DNA of 64,000 bases from CAVTJX01 sp963735175 (GTDB lineage: Bacteria > Electryoneota > RPQS01), in contig CAVTJX010000008.1 of NCBI GenBank assembly GCA_963735175.1, positions 62,001-126,000 of the forward strand, written 5' to 3'. Shown piece by piece: positions 56,071 to 62,969 of the stretch. Position 1 is the stretch's first letter. Every line of letters begins with the position of its first letter. A program made the translations under genes and the position numbers. The notes beneath the pieces were generated by a model. The model did no database searches, was not told the DNA's origin, and saw only the letters and a program-made list of their open reading frames with translations.

Positions 56071-56448
56071 GATGTGCCTAAGGTGTTATGGGGAAGTTGT
56101 TGTTTTTGGGGGATTGAAAATTGCCGCGTGGAAAGTTAAATCATTAATTCACGACGCGATGTATAAAAAATGACGGAACGGATCTTCCTGTTTTTCAAAG
56201 GGTGCGATAATTAATAAGGCTTTGCCGCACACTCGCCGCTAAACCCAAGATATGAACAAACGTGCAGAAAATCAAGTTTGACCGGGGAGTCTTGAAGGTT
56301 GATAATTCGAAGTGCGGCCAAGTTGGCAGAGGAAAACCTCGCTACGCACGCCGTGCGGCCTCTCCGAGAGGCCGCCGTCTGAAGAAGGAACCCGGCACAT
56401 CTCACCGGCAAGCAAGGGTCAATGAAGCTAACCTCTTTGGGTCTGGCA
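56071..56448. other. intergenic region with one RAYT-type repeat
   Basis: The 378-bp gap has an AT-rich part next to the PLP gene start, which probably holds its promoter, and a palindromic repeat at 56349-56379 (minus-strand flanks GACGG and GGCG, stem CGGCCTC/GAGGCCG, one-base longer loop). No gene. Confidence 0.6.
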
Positions 56449-57543
56449 CTAATCCAACAAGGAAAACGGCACCCCTTCACGAAGCGTAGATGAAAGTTCT
56501 CTAATCATTGCCTCATGCTTCGTGCTTGGATTCTCTCGGCAGTAGCATCTCAAGATTTGTTGGGCATGCTCAATGTCGACCATCTGTATATCGTAGATTA
56601 CGAGAAGAAGCGCTTGGAACCGGACATCTTCGTCCGTAGACGAATCTACCGCGATATTGTAGAGGGTCTCCAAGTGTCTGGGGATCGCGCTGATTATTGC
56701 GTAGGCTGATTGTCCAGCTGTTCCTCGTCCAAACCCTTCTTCAGGATCTACAATGCTTAGGAGACGCTCAATTTCGCGACGTCGAAAAACTCTTTGGATT
56801 GTCCTTAGTGCCCATTCGCGAATATTGTTGTCGAGCATATTCGCTTCGCCCCAAGCGATGTCGCCGTGTCCTGGAATATGTGTTAGACAATACAACAAAG
56901 AAACCAAGAGTTCGCTTCGAGAGCAGAAAGAAAAGTACGTTATCAGAAAATACCAACAGATCTTTTCATTACGATGGAAGGCGAAAAGAGCCCTGAGAGA
57001 CGCAAGTGCGCTATCGAACGATTTATCCTCGAGGACAATTCCGATGTTCTGCTCGAGGGCAGCCTTGGATCTATATCTCTCTGAAAACTTAAAGAAATGC
57101 TGTTTGAAACTACTAAACAGTACTTTTGAAAAGACATGCTCGCGAGAGATTCTAATATTGTAAGGACCACTTTCTATAACATTTGGATTTTGCTGCAAGT
57201 ACTGAGTGATATTTATCCACACAGCACAATCATTTTCGAAGTCAACAACAATTCCTGCAATTGGCAGTGAGTGAGAAGCCCAATATTCGAAATGATCCTT
57301 GTCAGAGCGAAGAATAGATTCCCCGCCCGATTCTGATACATACGACCTACCTGACTTTATCTGGCAGGCAATGCAACACCCCGTGCCGCTCTCGCCGGAA
57401 ACAAACTCTATATATGCATCATTACCAATGTCGTTACTCTGCTCGATGTCCTGGAAAATGGAGTTTTCCGCTTCCACTATTGCACGTACGAAATTTACCC
57501 CTTCCCTGCTTGTGGCGCTTGTGCGCAAACGTTTTGTGGTCAC
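56449..57543 (-). CDS. DUF4365-like (PD-(D/E)XK-type) protein, defence candidate
   Basis: The 364-residue protein starts with GTG behind a GGAGG site. Residues 15-125 resemble DUF4365: REGVNFVRAIVEAENSIFQDI, NDAYIEFV, CQIKSGRSYV, then HFEYWASHSLPIAGIVVDFENDCAVWI. The D-x(3)-E-F ... Q-I-K spacing fits a PD-(D/E)XK nuclease core. The remainder (130-364) is helical and may be HEAT-like; I do not recognise it. AT-rich composition and neighbouring repeats and transposase indicate acquired DNA. A defence role is inferred from the fold, not shown. Confidence 0.7.
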   Translation of the reverse strand: MTTKRLRTSATSREGVNFVRAIVEAENSIFQDIEQSNDIGNDAYIEFVSGESGTGCCIACQIKSGRSYVSESGGESILRSDKDHFEYWASHSLPIAGIVVDFENDCAVWINITQYLQQNPNVIESGPYNIRISREHVFSKVLFSSFKQHFFKFSERYRSKAALEQNIGIVLEDKSFDSALASLRALFAFHRNEKICWYFLITYFSFCSRSELLVSLLYCLTHIPGHGDIAWGEANMLDNNIREWALRTIQRVFRRREIERLLSIVDPEEGFGRGTAGQSAYAIISAIPRHLETLYNIAVDSSTDEDVRFQALLLVIYDIQMVDIEHAQQILRCYCRENPSTKHEAMIRELSSTLREGVPFSLLD

Positions 57544-57590
57544 CGTTACCTCCGCAGCATCAAAGTCGATATAGTGTTACGGCTTGAAAG

Positions 57591-57854
57591 ACGGACGGCG
57601 GCCTCTGGAGAGGCCGCACGGCGCACGAGGGAAACGAGAGAGACCGGGCGGCGTACAGGGATGGACGGCGGTCTCTGGAGAGGCCGCACGGCGTACGGGG
57701 GAAACGAGAGAGACCACGCGGCGTACAGGGATGGACGGCGGTCTCTGGAGAGGCCGCACGGCGTACGGGGGAAACGAGAGAGACCACGCGGCGTACAGGG
57801 GTGGACGGCGGTCTATCGCCTTCAGCGGATCTTCGCTGGAGAGGCCGCACGGCG
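57591..57854. repeat. 70-bp tandem array of RAYT-type hairpins
   Basis: Units start at 57591, 57661, 57731 and 57801. Units 2 and 3 are identical over 70 bases, unit 1 is diverged and unit 4 is replaced after 13 bases by the extended-loop variant ending at 57854. Each unit has one full hairpin (GACGG, CGGTCTC or CGGCCTC/GAGGCCG, CACGGCG) plus a degenerate half. There are no unique spacers, so it is not CRISPR. Confidence 0.92.
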
Positions 57855-57938
57855 CACGGGGGGAGTTGAGCGAGTCGACAAAATCAAGCCGCTCGCTGCG
57901 AAAGTTCAAAATTTCTTTATACCAAACGTACGAATCAC

Positions 57939-58284
57939 CGCCGTGCGGCCTCTCCAGAGGCCGCCGTCTTTCTTGGACTCATGTGATCGGGAATGGAAGC
58001 TTTTCGAAATCTGTCGCGCTGAAGCTTGACCGTCGTCGAATGCGGCGGACGGCGGCCTCTGGAGAGGCCGCACGGCGAAGAAAATACGAGGCCGCAGGGC
58101 GAGAAGATTCCACGGTCACACCGGGAAGAAAACTCAGAGGCCGCACGGCGAAGAAAAATACGAGGCCGCGCCGCTTTCTTCGGTGCGCGGGTTCGCGAAG
58201 GGTCAGCTTTTCGTGGGCCGGCACTGTGAATCTGGACGGTCATCGAGTACGGCGGACGGCGGCCTCTGGAGAGGCCGCACGGCG
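57939..58284. repeat. cluster of RAYT-type palindromic repeats downstream of the transposase gene
   Basis: Full copies at 57939-57968 (inverted relative to the array), 58048-58077 and 58255-58284, plus half copies near 58089, 58137 and 58162. The last two full copies lie in a longer direct repeat of about 60 bases that also contains GTC(G/A)TCGA(A/G)T upstream of the hairpin. No gene lies between 57855 and 58316. Confidence 0.88.
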
Positions 58285-58316
58285 AAGAAAACACGCAACC
58301 GCGTGGCGTGCGGGGT

Positions 58317-58799
58317 TCAGTATACTACCACCGTCACAATGCTGGTCCCGAGGCCGTATGTAATCCTCGCGCTGGACCACGGGTAATCTTCACATGCTGC
58401 AACCAGTCCGCGCCGAAGCGGATTCTCGTGCAAATAACGCAGTTTTGTCGCCACTGCGTCGGCGCCCGGCACCAGAACGTCGTCGAATCGTTCACGCCAG
58501 AGCGCGTCGCCGGGATATTGCGCGGGGCGCAGTTTGCGTGAGGTGAACTTCTTGAAGCTCTCCATCATGCGTGCGACGGCGAAGTCGGCGTCGTGCTGGA
58601 GAAGCAGGGCGTGCAGATGGTCCGGCATCAGGACATAGCCGCGACAGTCTACCTTGTACTTTGACCGAGCGAATTCGAACGCTTCGAGAATGCTCCGGCA
58701 GACGGCGTCTTCGGTGAACCATGCACCGCGAACTGCCGTGACCGTCGTCACGAAGTGAACAGATTCGGCGATGTTTAGCCGTGAATGCCGATGGAGCAT
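58317..58799 (-). CDS. REP-associated tyrosine transposase (RAYT)
   Basis: The 160-residue protein is a Y1-HUH transposase of the RAYT type (IS200-like, DUF1568). Signatures: SVHFVTTVTAVRGAWF at the N-terminus, the metal-binding HxH in GYVLMPDHLHALL, FAVARMMESFKKFTSRKL, and the C-terminal RYLHENPLRRGLVAACEDYPWSSA. RAYTs cut and join single-stranded REP hairpins. The gene sits inside a cluster of palindromic repeats on both sides (57.6-58.3 and 58.84-58.90 kb). The ATG at 58799 is preferred; upstream codons to 58952 translate two repeat copies. Confidence 0.93.
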   Translation of the reverse strand: MLHRHSRLNIAESVHFVTTVTAVRGAWFTEDAVCRSILEAFEFARSKYKVDCRGYVLMPDHLHALLLQHDADFAVARMMESFKKFTSRKLRPAQYPGDALWRERFDDVLVPGADAVATKLRYLHENPLRRGLVAACEDYPWSSARITYGLGTSIVTVVVY

Positions 58800-58835
58800 A
58801 CTGGATCCGACAGTTGCACAGACGGAATTCGTACG

Positions 58836-58904
58836 GACGGCGGCCTCTGGAGAGACCGCACGGCGAAACCGGGGAACGGCGGCCTCTGGAGAGACCGCAC
58901 GGCG
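58836..58904. repeat. two RAYT-type repeats upstream of the transposase gene
   Basis: Copies at 58836-58865 and 58875-58904 share stem CGGCCTC/GAGACCG with loop TGGA and flanks ACGG and CACGGCG. They lie in the leader of the transposase gene, which reads away from them. Confidence 0.88.
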
Positions 58905-58914
58905 AGCGTGAAGG

Positions 58915-59236
58915 TTATACCTTTTGCCGCGCCTCGTCTTCCTCAACCTCATCCAGAAACGCTACGGCGCGGCGGAGGTGGGGGATGACGATGGAGCCGC
59001 CGACGGTTAAGGCCACGGAAAAAATCTCGAACAGCTCGGCGCGGGTGACGCCGTGTTTGCGGCACTCGAGAATGTGATAGGAAACGCAGTCGTCGCAGCG
59101 CAGCACCATCGAGGCCGCGAGGCCGAGCATTTCTTTCGTTTTCGCGGGCAGCGCGCCCGTCGTGGTAGGTGAGCGTGTCCACGCCGAAGAAGCGCTTGAT
59201 GGCGGGGTGGTCCTCGTCCAGAATGCGCGCGTTCAT
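58915..59236 (-). CDS. carboxymuconolactone decarboxylase/AhpD-like protein (one frameshift)
   Basis: The restored protein is about 107 residues: MNARILDEDHPAIKRFFGVD, TLTYHDGALPAKTKEMLGLA across the join, then the AhpD-type CxxC-x2-H motif RCDDCVSYHILECRK and FEIFSVALTVGGSIVIPHLRRAV. AhpD-like proteins act as thiol-disulfide or peroxidase partners. The frame change is near 59150. No peroxiredoxin gene is adjacent. Confidence 0.83.
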
Positions 59237-59776
59237 GCGTTCCGCGGAAGGTCTTCGAACTCGTCACGCCTCTCTGCCATAAAATAAGGGTCCTCGCCGT
59301 CTGTGTTCAATCTGTGCCGGAATTCATCATGGTCGCCCCCCGTTTCGCAGGAGATAACTGCGATCCGCCTGCCGGGAGACTTCTTCAGGATACGTAAGAT
59401 TCTTCACAAGGTCAAGGGGAGTCCGCCCTCCGGAGTGGCGGAGTCGTGCGCAGCCTATGCGATCCGGGGCGAGCGACCAATGATTCCGGACCCGCCGTGT
59501 GGGCTTTTCGGCGCGAGAAAGCGGCAGCAAGAGCAAGTCTACAAAACTGGTCCGCAAGGGTCTGATTCCCGCCCAGAGAGGCATCCGGACCGCTGTATCA
59601 GAATATTTGCAAGTCAAATAGGAGCGATAAAGGCTGGAATCAGGACAATTCGATCTTTAGCTCCGTTCGCCGTATGCGCCATTGCACCACAATGTTAACA
59701 ATAAGTGATATCTGTGCTTGACAATCCGCATCCATTTCTCCATATTAGCGTGTGAATCTATTCACAGAGGTATAGA
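59237..59776. other. 540-bp intergenic region
   Basis: An open frame here (59303-59698) lacks codon bias and resembles nothing, so I do not call it. The last 60 bases hold the promoter for the cytochrome cluster. No local repeat family is present. Confidence 0.45.
59718..59746 (+). promoter_or_regulatory. candidate promoter of the barrel/cytochrome cluster
   Basis: TTGACA at 59718-59723 is followed after 17 bases by CATATT at 59741-59746, 30 bases before the start codon at 59777 and its AGAGG site. The -35 is a perfect match. Confidence 0.55.
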
Positions 59777-61024
59777 ATGGACGCCCACTTGGCGAAGACC
59801 CGCACCGGACACGCGCTTCTGATCGCGCTGCTCGTCCTGCTGACTGCCTGTGTCTTCGGTCCCTCGGCGACCGCCGCCCCCACGATCAGCGGGTCGGCTT
59901 CGCTGTGGGGCTACGTGCGTGACGACAGCGTCGACCACACGCAACTGGTTCCGACCCTCACGCTCACGATGCGCCAGCTCGGAACTCCGGCTTTGCGCCT
60001 CGAGACCAGCCTGCGCGGATTTACCGACGTACGCGGCGGCCAGTCGGAAGACCGCTCGCTGCGCGTGCTGCGCGCGTTGCTCGTCTACGCGCCGCAGCGT
60101 TCACCGTGGGAAGTGCGGCTGGGTCAGCAATGGCTGAATGAAGGCGTGGGCCGCGATCACGTCGCCGGCTTGTGGGCGCGCTACCGCGTTGACAAGCGCA
60201 CGTCGGTTACGGCCTTCGGCGGCGAACGGGTGGCCCGCGAGATCAGTTTGCAGGAGCGGTATCACGAACAGGGCGAAGCCTTCGGGGTGAATCTGCGGAC
60301 GCATCTGACGCCGGTCAATGTCGGGCTATCGTGGTACTATTTGCAGAACGACGGCCAGGCGCTCTACCACGCGGCGGGAATCGACGCCAACGGCCGCTTC
60401 CGCAAGACGCTGAATTTGCGCGGCCGCTTTGAACTCAATGTCGAAGAAGGCAGCGTCGAACGCGCGCAACTGCTGGCCGGTTGGGCGGCGCGCAAGAATC
60501 TGCAAGTGACCGGCGAGTTCCGCGCCCAGACGCCGCGGGTCTACGAAGATTCGTTCTTTACGCTCTTTTTAAATGAAGCGACCACCGATTACGCGCGCCT
60601 CGGCGCCCGCTGGAATTTCTATCGCTGTCTGTATGCCCGCGGTACGGGGATGGCGCTCTTCAGCGAGAACCCCGATCCGCTGTGGAAGGCGCAGATGGCC
60701 ATCGGCGGTCGCTATCTGGAAGCGGGTTACACCCACTGGCTCTCCACCAACAAGGGCGTGCTGGACGGGTTCTTTGTGCAGGGCAACTATACCTATAAAG
60801 AGCGCTACGAAGCTTTCGCCGGTTACGATTTTGCTAAAGGCTCCAACGCCGATCCCGATCTGCGTCCCAGCCAGGAATCGTCGGCCACCTATTTCGGCGC
60901 CGCGGTGACGCCCGTTTCCGCCTTCACGTTTACGGCTCGCGCCGAACACGTGAACGACATCCGTGTCACGACCGAATGGCGGGCGCTCGTCGCCGCCACG
61001 GTCCGCTTTTCCAACCTGCGCTAA
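59777..61024 (+). CDS. outer-membrane beta-barrel protein, candidate electron-conduit porin
   Basis: The 415-residue protein has a signal peptide (LLIALLVLLTACVFGPSATAA) and then amphipathic strands throughout, ending in VTTEWRALVAATVRFSNLR, a barrel-type C-terminus. I do not recognise the family. Its stop lies 12 bases before a 12-heme cytochrome gene and a ribosome site overlaps the end, so the two are co-transcribed. In known porin-cytochrome systems a barrel of similar size insulates a cytochrome across the outer membrane; that role is inferred from context only. Confidence 0.72.
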   Translation: MDAHLAKTRTGHALLIALLVLLTACVFGPSATAAPTISGSASLWGYVRDDSVDHTQLVPTLTLTMRQLGTPALRLETSLRGFTDVRGGQSEDRSLRVLRALLVYAPQRSPWEVRLGQQWLNEGVGRDHVAGLWARYRVDKRTSVTAFGGERVAREISLQERYHEQGEAFGVNLRTHLTPVNVGLSWYYLQNDGQALYHAAGIDANGRFRKTLNLRGRFELNVEEGSVERAQLLAGWAARKNLQVTGEFRAQTPRVYEDSFFTLFLNEATTDYARLGARWNFYRCLYARGTGMALFSENPDPLWKAQMAIGGRYLEAGYTHWLSTNKGVLDGFFVQGNYTYKERYEAFAGYDFAKGSNADPDLRPSQESSATYFGAAVTPVSAFTFTARAEHVNDIRVTTEWRALVAATVRFSNLR

Positions 61025-61036
61025 GGAGTGTAACCC

Positions 61037-61962
61037 ATGATCCCGCGTTCACTCCCGCTGAAGAAATTATTGATTGCCGCCGTGGCCCTCGCCGCGCTGC
61101 TGCTCGTTGTCGCCACCAGCGCCAAGCCCGAAGCCGCGAAGACCGCCGCTGAGTTGCGGAATCTGAATTTCCCGCACCAGCTCCACGAGACGCAGGGTCT
61201 CGGCTGCGACGCCTGCCACACGAAAGCCGCCGCGAGCACCACCGGCGCTGACGATCTGCTGCCCGGCCATCCGCAGTGCCAGGACTGCCACGAGGTCACC
61301 GATGCCAAGAATTGCGGCATGTGCCATCGCGGCGAACCCGGCGCCGGTCCGCGCGTTTCGGCCTACAGCCCCAAGTTCAGCCACCAGCGCCACATCGAAG
61401 CGGGCAAGCTGGGCTGCACCGTCTGCCACGCGAATCTCGATCAGCCGCTGGCCGAAGCTCGACCGGCCACTTGCCGACGATGACCGAGTGCATCGGCTGT
61501 CATCATGACAAGAGTGTGAAGAACGAGTGCGGCACGTGCCATTTGCCGAAGGACGATCTGGTTCCCGCCGATCACAAGCTGAACTGGGTCAACAACCACG
61601 GCGTGACGGCCACGGCCAATCAGGACGCCTGCCACGTCTGCCACGCCACCGACGACTGCCAGCGCTGCCATAACGGCGATGCGATCTTCTCGCCGCATCC
61701 GCGCAACTACATTTCGCGCCACGGTCAGGACGCGCGGCTTTCCGATCTTTCCTGCACCACCTGCCATGACCGGCAGGAAGACTGCAACGCCTGTCACGCG
61801 CAGTTCAACGTCGTGCCGGTCGATCACTTCCAGCCCGGCTGGGTGAATCGCACGGAAGGCGGCAAGCACAGCGAACAGGCGAGCTTCGACCTCGAAGCCT
61901 GCCTCGCCTGCCACGATCAGCCGAACCAGCAGCCCGTGTGCGCGCGCTGCCACCGGAAATGA
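61037..61962 (+). CDS. 12-heme c-type cytochrome (one frameshift)
   Basis: After a signal anchor (KKLLIAAVALAALLLVVATS) the protein contains twelve CxxCH haem sites: CDACH, CQDCH, CGMCH, CTVCH, CIGCH, CGTCH, CHVCH, CQRCH, CTTCH, CNACH, CLACH and CARCH, in about 308 residues. Several His residues between them could be distal ligands, as in cytochrome c3/c7-type proteins. One lost base near 61460 splits the frame between haems 4 and 5; both parts are rich in CxxCH, so they are one gene. The likely location is periplasmic or within an outer-membrane conduit. Confidence 0.92.
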
Positions 61963-61970
61963 GGAGCCCC

Positions 61971-62912
61971 ATGACACATTCCTCTGCTAAATGGCTGCTG
62001 CCGCTCGTGCTGCTCTGCGCCGCGCTGGCGCTGATTTCCTGCAGCGAAGACCGCGAACGGGAAGGCGACCTCGGCCCGCATCCAGCGGACTGGATGACCC
62101 TGACGAGCAGCAACTTCCACGGCTGGCCGGCGCTCGTGGATAGCGCCACGGGTTGCCGCGGTTGTCACGGCCAGACCCTGCATGGCGGCGAAGCCGGCAA
62201 CTCCTGCTACGACTGTCACGCCTACCTGCACACGCAGGTGACGCGCACGCTTCCAGAAACCCACCAGACGCTGATTGCCGTCGGCAACGAGTGGCAGATT
62301 CAGAATTGCACCCTCTGCCACGGCGCAGATTACGCCGGAGGCCGCGCGGGCGTCAGTTGCCGCGCGTGCCACACCGAAGAAGACGGCCCCGCCGAATGCG
62401 GCGTGTGCCATTCCCTGCCGCCGACGGATACGACTAAAGTGCCGTTCGGCATGGCGCAATCCGCCGCCGGCGCACATGCCAGGCACGAGCGTTTCAGTTG
62501 CCGCGAATGCCACGGACCGTCGGGCGGCCTGGCGCATGTCGGTCCGCTGCCCGCCGAGGTGGTATTCTCGCGGGCGACCATTGCCAACACCGCCGTCGAC
62601 ACCAATGCGACGCGCTTTACGCACATCGGCGCGGCGACGAGCGGCAACGGCGCATGTTCCAACATTTACTGTCATTCCAACGGCAAAGTGGTGGATGGTC
62701 GCGTGGGCGCGCCGGTCGCCATGCCGCAATGGGTAGGCGGGGCTCTGGCCTGCGGCGGCTGCCATCGCACGCCCCCGCCGCTGCCGCATCAGCAGGTGAC
62801 TACCTGCGGCGACTGCCACCGCAACGTCAATCCGGCGTCCGACAACGGCTTGCCGTCAGCGATCCGCTTCCTCGACGATTCGACGCACATCGACGGCCAC
62901 ATTACGTTTTAA
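61971..62912 (+). CDS. multiheme cytochrome lipoprotein with CX4CH site
   Basis: The 313-residue protein has a lipobox (LCAALALISCS). It shows eight CxxCH sites (CRGCH, CYDCH, CTLCH, CRACH, CGVCH, CRECH, CGGCH, CGDCH) and one CX4CH site, CSNIYCH, followed by PQWVGGALACGGCH. That CxxxxCH...CxxCH pair is the module known from Geobacter outer-surface cytochromes. It starts eight bases after the 12-heme gene with GAGGAG upstream. Lipid attachment suggests an outer-membrane site, possibly the surface-facing partner of the conduit. Confidence 0.92.
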   Translation: MTHSSAKWLLPLVLLCAALALISCSEDREREGDLGPHPADWMTLTSSNFHGWPALVDSATGCRGCHGQTLHGGEAGNSCYDCHAYLHTQVTRTLPETHQTLIAVGNEWQIQNCTLCHGADYAGGRAGVSCRACHTEEDGPAECGVCHSLPPTDTTKVPFGMAQSAAGAHARHERFSCRECHGPSGGLAHVGPLPAEVVFSRATIANTAVDTNATRFTHIGAATSGNGACSNIYCHSNGKVVDGRVGAPVAMPQWVGGALACGGCHRTPPPLPHQQVTTCGDCHRNVNPASDNGLPSAIRFLDDSTHIDGHITF

Positions 62913-62969
62913 CAGATTCAATAATTGACCGCCGGTCCATGTTCTTATGTCCAGCGATAAAGTGAGACG

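Noticed and set aside
57591..57854. CRISPR array
   Set aside because: The whole 70-bp unit is repeated, with no constant-repeat/unique-spacer alternation and no cas genes.
57574..58363. Long open frames across the repeat array encoding repeated RPHGARGKRERP-like peptides
   Set aside because: They translate the 70-bp tandem repeat and hairpins in several frames on both strands; there is no ribosome site and no codon bias.
59303..59698. 131-residue open frame upstream of the cytochrome cluster
   Set aside because: Composition is unlike neighbouring genes, it resembles no family and has no ribosome site.
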